A DNA stretch of 49,130 bases from RBG-16-66-20 sp035308765. GTDB lineage: Bacteria; Pseudomonadota; Gammaproteobacteria; Burkholderiales; SG8-39. Numbering within the stretch: position 1 is the first letter of the stretch; each line of letters opens with the position of its first letter. The translations under genes were made by a program, and so were the position numbers. Positions 1 through 9,741 of this stretch are shown piece by piece. A model generated the notes under the pieces. It did not search any database. It was given only the letters and a program-made list of their open reading frames with translations, and was not told the origin of the DNA. The stretch lies in assembly GCA_035308765.1 (NCBI GenBank), contig DATGGA010000078.1:1-49130 (forward strand), in the 5' to 3' direction.

Positions 1-538
1 GGGCGGCGAGCAGATCCGACTGGCTCTGCAGCCAGTCCTTGAGGGAACCGGCCTGGGCCGTATAGAGCTCGTGCTGGCGCTTCTCGCTTGCTTCCGCCAG
101 CGACAGCTGGGCGCGCGCTGTGCCGAGTCCCGCCACCGCACCGATGAGATCGTTCTGTCCCTGTGCGAACTCGGAGGATTCGACCGCCATCAATGGCGCG
201 TCCCTGCGCACCACGTCCCCCAGCTTGGCGAAGAGCCTGGTCACCCGGCCGGTATACGGCGAGAACACCGGAGTATTGGCCTCGTCGTTAAAGGCAATAT
301 TGCCGTCGGTCTCGAGGGTGCTCCTGAAATTCATGGTGTGCACCGGCTCGACATTCAGCCCCGCCAATTGCGATTTCGTAGGGCGAAACGCGTCGGAGGA
401 AGCGGCCGGCTTCGGCTCTTCCTTAGCGTTTGCGCCGCCGAAGACGCCGGAATGGGCGCCAATCCATCCCAGACCGATCGCCAAGGCGGCCAGAGTTAGC
501 GCTAGGACGATTGCCCGCTTGCTGCGAGAAATTTGCAT
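1..538 (-). CDS. RND efflux periplasmic adaptor (HlyD/CzcB/CusB-like), partial
   Basis: Read on the minus strand from an ATG at 538, the frame stays open to the window edge (about 179 residues; the C-terminal part is missing). Residues about 8-30 form one hydrophobic N-terminal segment that would anchor or export the protein. A segment around residues 75-110 (VFSPYTGRVTRLFAKLGDVV) is the lipoyl/barrel-sandwich region typical of membrane fusion proteins of tripartite RND pumps, and a helical, Glu/Gln-rich stretch follows as in the adaptor hairpin. It starts 24 bp after the response-regulator gene on the same strand, which suggests an operon. The family links an inner-membrane RND pump to an outer-membrane channel. 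The sequence does not tell metal from drug export. No strong ribosome binding site precedes the start. Confidence 0.8.
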   Translation of the reverse strand, partial: MQISRSKRAIVLALTLAALAIGLGWIGAHSGVFGGANAKEEPKPAASSDAFRPTKSQLAGLNVEPVHTMNFRSTLETDGNIAFNDEANTPVFSPYTGRVTRLFAKLGDVVRRDAPLMAVESSEFAQGQNDLIGAVAGLGTARAQLSLAEASEKRQHELYTAQAGSLKDWLQSQSDLLAA

Positions 539-562
539 ATGATTCAGGACATCCGATCCGAT

Positions 563-1261
563 TCAACTTTCGCTGGCGTGGGGGTCCCACTTCGGCAGCA
601 CGTAGCCGAGGCCGCGCACCGACTTGATGCGGATGCCCGCCGGGTTCAGCTTTGTGCGCAGCCGGGACATGTAGACATCGACGGCGGTGGGCGAGACCTT
701 GTCGTCAATTCCGGCGATATCGCGACGGATGGTCTCCTTGGACAGAATCCTTCCCGTCCGCGTAAGCAGGACCTCAAGCAGGGACCACTCGCGCCGCCCA
801 AGGTCGAGCGGGCTGCCGTTTAAATATGCGCGGAAAGCTTCCCTGTCCAAAATGAGCGGGCCGTAAACCAGCCTGACCGGATTCGCATCGCCTACGCGGC
901 GCGCCAGAACGTGCATTTGCTCGGTAAACGCGCGCATGTCGACCGGTTTTCCCAGGAAAACGTCGGCCCCGAGCTTGAAGCTCCTTTTGCGGTCTTCCGC
1001 GTCATCCAGCGCGGTAAGCATCATCACAGGCAGCGTCAGTCCGCTCGCGCGCAGGCGCGAAAGGACTTCGAATCCATCGATCCCGGGCAGATCGACATCC
1101 AGCACGAGGATGTCGGGCAGCATCGAGCCGACTGCCGCGAGCGCCTCCTCGCCGGAACGAGCAACAGTAACCTTCATCAACTCCCTCATGAGAGAGCGCG
1201 CGAGCGCTGATGCAAGCGCGTCGTCGTCCTCGACCAGCAGAACGTGAAGTTCGTTGGACAC
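563..1261 (-). CDS. OmpR/PhoB-family response regulator
   Basis: The protein has an N-terminal receiver domain (LLVEDDDALA acidic pocket, phospho-acceptor Asp in VLDVDLPGIDGFEV, conserved Lys in FLGKPVDM) and a C-terminal winged-helix DNA-binding domain ending in SVRGLGYVLP. With a GTG start at 1261 it is 232 residues, the usual family length. The open frame extends upstream to 1504, but that extra segment is Arg/Ser/Gly-rich and unlike any receiver N-terminus, so I reject it. A GGAGG lies about 15 nt before the GTG, rather far. The gene directly downstream encodes an RND adaptor, so it probably controls an efflux system. The partner histidine kinase is not in view. Confidence 0.88.
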   Translation of the reverse strand: MSNELHVLLVEDDDALASALARSLMRELMKVTVARSGEEALAAVGSMLPDILVLDVDLPGIDGFEVLSRLRASGLTLPVMMLTALDDAEDRKRSFKLGADVFLGKPVDMRAFTEQMHVLARRVGDANPVRLVYGPLILDREAFRAYLNGSPLDLGRREWSLLEVLLTRTGRILSKETIRRDIAGIDDKVSPTAVDVYMSRLRTKLNPAGIRIKSVRGLGYVLPKWDPHASES

Positions 1262-1598
1262 GGTTTCGAACGCAGGCCTCCTCGACTTTCCTTGCGCGAC
1301 ACTACGCGCAATCACTTGCCTGCACCTGTCCCCGGCCTTGCTCAGACCTGACCAGGGCCTGCCAGAACCTGACTCGAATCTTTCATCAACATCAACCTGG
1401 TTTCCAAGGCTCGCAAACCGATCGGAACGCGATCGAGGGTTTGTCGCAGCGCTTAACCCGCCGACAGGGAAACTGCGCGTTCCGCTGCCGACGTTTCCCG
1501 GCAAAGACTGTCAACCGGGCCAGGGGATGGAGCGTTACCTCGGGGCTAGTTCCAACGGCTATCTTCACCTAACGATTTGATTTAATGGAGATTAATTC
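1262..1598. other. Divergent intergenic region without a recognised gene
   Basis: These 337 bases separate the response regulator (minus) from the small MXKDX protein (plus). I see no convincing coding sequence. The word ACCTG recurs on the plus strand at 1324, 1346, 1367 and 1395; the first three are 21-22 bp apart, and around 1343-1352 and 1363-1373 the similarity extends to CAGACCTGAC / CAGAACCTGAC. Such direct repeats on one DNA face are typical of OmpR-type regulator sites, but this is inference. A GGAG sequence 8 nt before the ATG at 1599 serves as ribosome binding site for the plus-strand gene. Confidence 0.4.
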
Positions 1599-1784
1599 AT
1601 GAAAAGACTTATTGCCGCTCTTCTGGCCGCTGTGTTTGCATGCGTGACCGTCACGGCGATGGCCGCTGACGAGATGAAGAAAGACGATATGAAAAAGGGC
1701 ACAACGCACAAGGCGAAGAAGAGCACACCAAAGAAAAGCACGATGAATAAAGACAACATGAAAAAGGACGACACGAAGAAGTAA
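1599..1784 (+). CDS. Small exported Lys/Asp/Met-rich protein (pentapeptide MXKDX-repeat type)
   Basis: This 61-residue protein has a clear Sec signal peptide (MKRLIAALLAAVFA, cleavage expected after AMA near residue 22). The mature part is about 40 residues and consists largely of Lys, Asp, Thr and Met with repeats such as MKKDD, MKKGT, MNKDN and MKKDD. This resembles the pentapeptide MXKDX repeat proteins of betaproteobacteria, whose role is unknown to me. A GGAG ribosome binding site lies 8 nt before the ATG. The gene ends just before a strong terminator. The mature peptide is probably disordered; Met and Asp could suggest metal binding, but that is speculation. Confidence 0.75.
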   Translation: MKRLIAALLAAVFACVTVTAMAADEMKKDDMKKGTTHKAKKSTPKKSTMNKDNMKKDDTKK

Positions 1785-1796
1785 GGCAACACACGG

Positions 1797-1828
1797 AAAA
1801 AAAGGCAGGGCTAGCCCTGCCTTTTTTT
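1797..1828. terminator. Bidirectional intrinsic terminator
   Basis: This is a perfect 32-bp inverted repeat: seven A, then GGCAGGGCTAGCCCTGCC, then seven T. It gives a GC-rich stem with a U-run on both strands and lies between the convergent small exported protein and SDR gene. The SDR stop codon falls inside its last T-run. Confidence 0.93.
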
Positions 1829-2843
1829 AGGGCTTGACGATGCCCAGGTCGATGAGGCAGCGCGCGGTGTCCACGATGCTCTCTTCGATGGGCCGCGTGG
1901 CCCAACCGAGCACGGCCTTGGCGTGCGACGCGTCCTGGTTGCGCACCGAACCCAGTTCCCCCACCACGGCTCTGGCCAGCGGATTGAAAAGCGCTGCCAG
2001 GCGCACCAGCCAGTCGGGCACATTTCGGGTGGTGACTTTTTGCGCCTCGGGGCCGAGCTTGGCCCGCAGAATGTCGGCCACATCGCGCAGCTTGACGAAG
2101 CGCCCCGATGCAATGAAACGCTCGCCGGCCATGTTTGGGGCCTTCAGCGCGCGCACATGCAGATCGGCCACGTCGCGCACGTCCACCACGCCGAAGCCGA
2201 AGTCCGGGCAGGCGCCCAGCGATCCGTCGAGCAGCCTGCGCAGGATCACGACCGATGCCGAATAATCCGCGCTCCATACCGGCCCCAGAACTACCGAAGG
2301 GCAGATGCTGCAGTACTCCATGCCCCCGCCCTCGGCAGCCACCCAGTCGCGCGCGGCGCGTTCCGCCACGGTCTTGCTCCGGATGTATGGCGAGATCCCC
2401 GGCTTGGACAGATCGGTCCAATCGGCCTCGGTGAAGTTGTGCACGCCGCGGCCGCGGCCGTAGGAGATGGCCGCCACGGACGACGTCATCACGAAGCGCT
2501 TTACGCCCGCCGCCTTGGCTGCACGCAAGGCGCGCAGGGCGCCGTCGCGCGCAGGCACGACGAGGTCGTCGGCGTCCTTGGGCACGCCCGCAGGCAGGGG
2601 CGAAGCCAGGTGCGCGACAAAACCGCAGCCTGCCATGGCCTCCGCCCATCCGGCATCTGCATTCAGGTCAGCCGCAAAAAAATTTACGCGGCTGTTGTCG
2701 ACGGCCAGCAGCTGCCGCACTGCGGATTCCCGGCCCAGGCTGCGCACGGTGGTATGCACCATCCAGCCCTCGGCCACCAGTTGCCGGATGAGGAAGCCCG
2801 CGATGTAGCCGCTGCCGCCCGAGACGAGTACGGTGCCTGCCAT
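1827..2843 (-). CDS. NAD(P)-dependent epimerase/reductase (extended SDR, dihydroflavonol-reductase-like)
   Basis: The 338-residue protein begins with a Rossmann nucleotide-binding motif (VLVSGGSGYIAG) and has the SDR active-site pattern, with a Ser/Thr stretch (VMTSSVAAISYG) followed by Tyr-x-x-x-Lys in SPYIRSK. The HLASPLP segment is typical of the dihydroflavonol-4-reductase/aldehyde-reductase branch of extended SDRs. The substrate cannot be predicted. I chose the ATG at 2843 rather than the TTG at 2855, because the GTVLVSGG strand begins directly after it. It lies 18 bp after greA on the same strand and may be co-transcribed with it. Confidence 0.8.
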   Translation of the reverse strand: MAGTVLVSGGSGYIAGFLIRQLVAEGWMVHTTVRSLGRESAVRQLLAVDNSRVNFFAADLNADAGWAEAMAGCGFVAHLASPLPAGVPKDADDLVVPARDGALRALRAAKAAGVKRFVMTSSVAAISYGRGRGVHNFTEADWTDLSKPGISPYIRSKTVAERAARDWVAAEGGGMEYCSICPSVVLGPVWSADYSASVVILRRLLDGSLGACPDFGFGVVDVRDVADLHVRALKAPNMAGERFIASGRFVKLRDVADILRAKLGPEAQKVTTRNVPDWLVRLAALFNPLARAVVGELGSVRNQDASHAKAVLGWATRPIEESIVDTARCLIDLGIVKP

Positions 2844-2861
2844 GGTTCGCGGCAACGCGCG

Positions 2862-3335
2862 CTACTCGAAGCGCACGTCGAGGATTTCGTATTGCTTCAC
2901 GCCGCCCGGCGTCTGCGCGTCGACGATGTCGCCGATTTCCTTGCCGATCAGCGCGCGCGCGATCGGCGAGTTGATCGAGATGCGGCCCTGCTTGATGTCC
3001 GCCTCGTCGTCGCCCACGATCTGGTAAGTCGTGGGAGGTTTGCCTTTCTCCTCGAGTTCCACGGTAGCGCCGAACACGCAGCGGCCGTCGGAATCGACCA
3101 GCTTGGGGTCGATGATCTGCGCGTTGCCGAGTTTCGCCTCGAGCTCGGAAATGCGGCCCTCGATGAAGCCCTGCTGCGAGCGCGCGGCATCGTACTCGGC
3201 GTTCTCCGACAGGTCGCCGTGCGCGCGCGCTTCCGCGATCGCGGTGATCACGCTCGGCCGCTCGACCGCCTTCAGGCGCTGCAGTTCGGCGCGCAGCAAC
3301 TCCGCGCCGCGCATGGTCATGGGTGTTTTTGCCAT
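2862..3335 (-). CDS. greA: Transcription elongation factor GreA
   Basis: The 157-residue protein has the N-terminal coiled coil with the acidic tip HGDLSENAEYDAAR, which reaches into the RNA polymerase secondary channel to stimulate cleavage of backtracked RNA. The C-terminal FKBP-like domain ends in SPIARALIGKEIGD. Length matches the family. It starts 9 bp after the carB stop codon, the standard carA-carB-greA order in betaproteobacteria, so it is probably expressed from the car promoter. Confidence 0.97.
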   Translation of the reverse strand: MAKTPMTMRGAELLRAELQRLKAVERPSVITAIAEARAHGDLSENAEYDAARSQQGFIEGRISELEAKLGNAQIIDPKLVDSDGRCVFGATVELEEKGKPPTTYQIVGDDEADIKQGRISINSPIARALIGKEIGDIVDAQTPGGVKQYEILDVRFE

Positions 3336-3344
3336 GGGCGAAGT

Positions 3345-6546
<3,202 letters not shown>

Positions 6547-6563
<17 letters not shown>

Positions 6564-7683
6564 TCATCAACTCGGCGAACCGGTCGAACAAATATCCGAT
6601 GTCATGCGGCCCCGGACTGGCTTCCGGATGTCCTTGGAAGCAAAACGCGGCACGGTCGGTGCGTGCAAGCCCCTGCAGCGATCCGTCGAACAGCGAAACA
6701 TGCGTCGGCCGCAGATTCTTCGGGATGGTTTCCGGGTCCACCGCAAAACCGTGGTTCTGGCTGGTGATCACCACCTGTCCCGTGTCGAGATCCTTTACCG
6801 GATGGTTGGCGCCGTGGTGGCCGAATTTCATCTTCATGGTCTTCGCGCCCGAGGCCAGGCCCATCAGCTGGTGCCCGAGGCAGATGCCGAACACCGGGAT
6901 GCGCGTGCTGTCGAGGATCTCGCCGATCGCCTCGACCGCGTAGTCGCAGGGCTCGGGATCGCCCGGACCGTTGGAAAGGAACACGCCGTCGGGGTTCATC
7001 TTCAGCACTTCGCGCGCCGGCGTCTGCGCCGGCACGACCGTCACCCGCGCGCCGCGCTCGACGAGGAGGCGCAGGATATTGCGCTTCACGCCATAGTCGT
7101 AGGCAACGACATGGAATTTCATCTCCGGGGATTTGCGGTGGCCTTTACCTAGCTCCCACTTCCCGTCGCTCCATTCGTAGGATTTTCCGGTAGTGACGAC
7201 CTTTGCCAGGTCCATGCCCGCGAGGCCGGGAAATGCCTGCGCCTCGGCCAGCGCCTTTTTCTCGTCGACGTCGCCCGCCATCAGGCAGCCGTTCTGCGCG
7301 CCTTTCTCCCTCAGGATGCGCGTGAGCTTGCGCGTGTCGATCTCGGTGATCGCGACGATATTCTGTTCCTTCAGATAGGAACTCAAATCCTTCCGGCTGC
7401 GCCAGCTGGAGGCGAGCGGCGGCAGGTCGCGCACCACCAGGCCGGCTGCGTGCACTCTGGCGGCCTCCTCGTCCTCGGCGTTGACCCCGGTATTGCCGAT
7501 GTGCGGATAGGTCAGCGTGACGATCTGGCGGCAGTACGAGGGATCGGTGAGGATCTCCTGGTAGCCCGTCATGGCGGTGTTGAACACCACTTCGCCCGCA
7601 GACAGGCCGCGCGCGCCGATGGAACGGCCCCGAAACACCGACCCGTCGGCAAGGACGAGGACGGCGGAATCGAGCGCTGGCAC
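6547..7683 (-). CDS. carA: Carbamoyl-phosphate synthase small subunit (glutaminase)
   Basis: The 378-residue protein has the CPSase N-terminal domain (GYQEILTDPSYCRQIVTLTYP) and a class I glutamine amidotransferase domain. The nucleophile Cys is in VFGICLGHQL and the His/Glu pair in GHPEASPGPHD. It hydrolyses glutamine and passes ammonia to CarB. Translation starts at GTG 7683 with GGGAG 6 nt upstream (7690-7694). The leader contains a promoter and a terminator-like hairpin. Confidence 0.98.
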
Positions 7684-7706
7684 GGCAAACTCCCGGATTA
7701 GATGTG

Positions 7707-7737
7707 AAAAAGCGGAAGAGGCTTGCGCCCCTCCCGC
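7707..7737 (-). terminator. Terminator-like hairpin in the carAB leader (candidate attenuator)
   Basis: On the minus strand an 11-bp stem (GCGGGAGGGGC with GCCTCTTCCGC, two G-U pairs) is closed by a GCAA tetraloop and followed by five U. It lies downstream of the predicted carA promoter and 24 bp before the carA GTG. An overlapping smaller hairpin (CCGCTC/GAGCGG, 7734-7749) shares the GCGG at the base of the terminator, so the two exclude each other. It could instead simply terminate dapB transcription. Confidence 0.6.
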
Positions 7738-7752
7738 TCATTTGAGCGGCAA

Positions 7753-7781
7753 ATTATACCGCGCCAGCTACCGTAGGCCAA
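7753..7781 (-). promoter_or_regulatory. Sigma-70 promoter for carAB
   Basis: On the minus strand TTGGCC (7776-7781) and a perfect TATAAT (7753-7758) are separated by 17 bp, lying between the dapB stop and carA. Transcription would start near 7747, giving a leader of about 65 nt that contains the terminator-like hairpin. Confidence 0.65.
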
Positions 7782-7801
7782 GCGCCACGGCAAGCCGGGC
7801 G

Positions 7802-8590
7802 CTACTTAAGGCCAAGCACGTCGTTCATGTCGTAGAGCCCCGCCTTCCTGCCCCGCAGGAACTTGGCGGCCCGCAGGGCGCCCAGCGCGTAGGTCATCCG
7901 GCTCTGCGAGCGGATGGTCACCTCGACCCGCTCCCCGGGGCCGGCAAAGATGACCGTGTGCTCGCCGACGATGTCGCCGCCGCGGATGGCATGGAAACCG
8001 ATTTGCTTCGCCGGGCGCGCCCCGATGTCGCCTTCGCGGCCATGCTTTGCTTCCTTTTTCAGATTTCTCTTCAGTGCAGAAGCGATGATTTCGCCCAGTT
8101 TAAGAGCGGTGCCCGAGGGCGCGTCCACCTTCTGGCGATGGTGCGCCTCGACGATTTCGACGTCGTAGCCGTCGCCCAGGATACCCGCTGCGACCTCGGC
8201 CAGTTTGAACACCGCGTTCACCCCCACCGCGAAATTCGGCGACATCGCGACCGGGATCTTGCGGCCCGCCTGCAGGATGGCGCTCTTCAGCGTATCGGGG
8301 AACCCGGTGGTGCCTATTACGATCGCCTTTCCGAGCTGCGAGCAGACCTCGACGTGTTCGATGGTGCCTTCGGGGCGCGTGAAATCAATAAGCACGTCGC
8401 CCGCAGCAATCGCCTTGCAGATGTCCGATCCGACCTTGATGCCGCCAACGCTCGTTCCTACCGCGGGGCTGCCCTTGGCATCGAGCGCGGCCGCCAGCGC
8501 CAGCGATTTGTCGGCGAGCACGCCTTCGATGAGCGCCTGCCCCATCTTGCCGCCGGCGCCGGCAACCACGACCTTGATCGCCGCCGTCAC
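7802..8590 (-). CDS. dapB: 4-hydroxy-tetrahydrodipicolinate reductase
   Basis: The 262-residue protein catalyses the NAD(P)H-dependent reduction step of the diaminopimelate/lysine pathway. It shows the N-terminal Rossmann motif VVVAGAGGKMGQ, the nicotinamide-proximal FTRPEGT and IGTTGF segments, the catalytic EAHHRQKVDAPSGTAL motif and the C-terminal FAGPGERVE region. It starts with GTG at 8590, overlapping the bamE stop in a GTGA arrangement, so translation is probably coupled. Confidence 0.97.
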   Translation of the reverse strand: MTAAIKVVVAGAGGKMGQALIEGVLADKSLALAAALDAKGSPAVGTSVGGIKVGSDICKAIAAGDVLIDFTRPEGTIEHVEVCSQLGKAIVIGTTGFPDTLKSAILQAGRKIPVAMSPNFAVGVNAVFKLAEVAAGILGDGYDVEIVEAHHRQKVDAPSGTALKLGEIIASALKRNLKKEAKHGREGDIGARPAKQIGFHAIRGGDIVGEHTVIFAGPGERVEVTIRSQSRMTYALGALRAAKFLRGRKAGLYDMNDVLGLK

Positions 8591-9270
8591 AGGCCGATCT
8601 TTTCCAGCCAGCGGCCGAAGAATCCCTTCTCGCTGTCGCCGTCTGCGGCCTTCTTTTCCTCCGTATTCGGCGCAGGCGCGGGAGCCTCCGCCGGCTTCGG
8701 CTCCGGGGCGTCGCCCGCTGCGCTCCAGTTCTGGACCGGCACCTCGGGCTTGGCGGCGTCGGCGGCGGGCTTAGGCGCTTCCGTCGCTGGCTTGGCCGCC
8801 TCTGCAGCCGGCTTGGCAACCGAGGCAGGCGCGGCGTCCGCGGGTTTGGCCGAAGCATCGGGCTTCACTATCGGCTCGAAGCCGGTCGCCTGCGGCGCCG
8901 CAGCGCCTTCAGCCGGCAGCAAGTCGCCCAGCACCCGCGCCAGCCGATTGTCCTGGAAAACCACCGACAGGTTGCGCTGCTCGCGCTTGCCGTTGGGATA
9001 TTCCTTGAAGAAAACGTAGTCCCAGCGGTCGGCGTTGAAGATGTCGTTGACCAGCGGCGTCCCGAGCACGAAGCGAACCTGCTCCTTCGTCATGCCGGGC
9101 TTGAGCTGCGACACCATCTCCTGCGAGATGAAATTACCCTGCTGGATCGTGATCCGGTATGGCGTCAGGCCGGGCACGCTCGGCACCTGCACCGACTTGC
9201 AGGAGGGCAGGAGCGCGGCAATTGCCAGCGGCAAAATCCGGGCGCCTCCACGGTAGAAAACGGTATGCAT
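8587..9270 (-). CDS. bamE: Outer-membrane assembly lipoprotein BamE (OmlA/SmpA) with Ala/Pro-rich tail
   Basis: From ATG 9270 the product is 227 residues, roughly twice the usual BamE length. A short signal peptide ends in a lipobox-like LLPSC, so it should be a lipoprotein. The SmpA/OmlA fold follows (GMTKEQVRFVLGTPLVNDIF, WDYVFFKEYPNG). The family belongs to the BAM complex that inserts beta-barrel proteins. The extra C-terminal part, about 80 residues rich in Ala, Pro, Lys and Glu, is low complexity and ends in an amphipathic helix (GFFGRWLEKIGL). An upstream in-frame start at 9375 would run through fur and is rejected. It is divergent from fur with only 19 bp between start codons. Confidence 0.9.
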   Translation of the reverse strand: MHTVFYRGGARILPLAIAALLPSCKSVQVPSVPGLTPYRITIQQGNFISQEMVSQLKPGMTKEQVRFVLGTPLVNDIFNADRWDYVFFKEYPNGKREQRNLSVVFQDNRLARVLGDLLPAEGAAAPQATGFEPIVKPDASAKPADAAPASVAKPAAEAAKPATEAPKPAADAAKPEVPVQNWSAAGDAPEPKPAEAPAPAPNTEEKKAADGDSEKGFFGRWLEKIGL

Positions 9271-9289
9271 AAGCCTATAATGATAGCGG
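9271..9289. promoter_or_regulatory. Compact bamE/fur divergent region with -10 and weak Fur-box-like sequence
   Basis: Only 19 bp separate the two start codons. On the plus strand TATAAT occupies 9276-9281, 8 bp before the fur ATG, so a transcript would be nearly leaderless; no good -35 is seen. TATAATGATAGC (9276-9287) resembles the first two hexamers of the Fur box (GATAATGATAAT), but the third is poor. Autoregulation by Fur is therefore plausible, not shown. Confidence 0.35.
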
Positions 9290-9718
9290 ATGACCACCGT
9301 CCAGAGCCTGAAAGAGATCGGCCTCAAGGCGACCTTGCCCCGGCGCCGCATCCTCGAGCTGTTCGAGGCGAGCAAGGTGCGTCACCTCTCCGCCGAAGAC
9401 GTGTACAAGGCGCTGATGGCGGAAGGCATGGACGTTGGACTTGCCACCGTCTACAGGGTTCTCACGCAGTTCGAACAGGCAGGCCTGCTCGCGCGCCAGC
9501 ATTTCGAAACCGGCAAGGCGGTATTCGAACTGAACCAGGGCGGGCACCACGACCACCTGGTGTGCCTGCAATGCGGCCGCGTCGAGGAGTTCTACGACAG
9601 CGAGATCGAAAAGCGCCAGCATGAAATCGCGCGCAAGAACGGTTTCGAGCTGCATGGCCATTCGCTGGCGCTCTACGCCGACTGCACCAAGACGAACTGC
9701 CCTCACAGGCCCGCCTGA
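9290..9718 (+). CDS. fur: Ferric uptake regulator Fur
   Basis: The 142-residue protein represses iron-uptake genes when bound to Fe2+. The N-terminal winged helix (SAEDVYKALMAEGMDVGLATVYRVL, residues about 34-58) is the DNA-recognition domain. The C-terminal dimerisation domain has the metal-site cluster GGHHDHLVC, the CxxC in CLQCG and a distal Cys pair near the C-terminus (DCTKTNC). Length and motifs match Fur rather than Zur or PerR. It is convergent with recN. Confidence 0.96.
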   Translation: MTTVQSLKEIGLKATLPRRRILELFEASKVRHLSAEDVYKALMAEGMDVGLATVYRVLTQFEQAGLLARQHFETGKAVFELNQGGHHDHLVCLQCGRVEEFYDSEIEKRQHEIARKNGFELHGHSLALYADCTKTNCPHRPA

Positions 9719-9719
9719 C

Positions 9720-9735
9720 GGCGGGGCGCCCCGCC
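9720..9735. terminator. Palindrome between fur and recN, possible terminator
   Basis: GGCGGGGCGCCCCGCC is a perfect palindrome in the 23-bp gap between the convergent fur and recN genes. On the plus strand a T-rich stretch (CTATTTT) follows after a short gap; no U-run directly abuts it, so termination would be weak. Confidence 0.45.
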
Positions 9736-9741
9736 TAGGGG

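Noticed and set aside
1262..1504. N-terminal extension of the response regulator
   Set aside because: The extra 81 residues are low complexity with no receiver-domain similarity; GTG 1261 gives normal family length.
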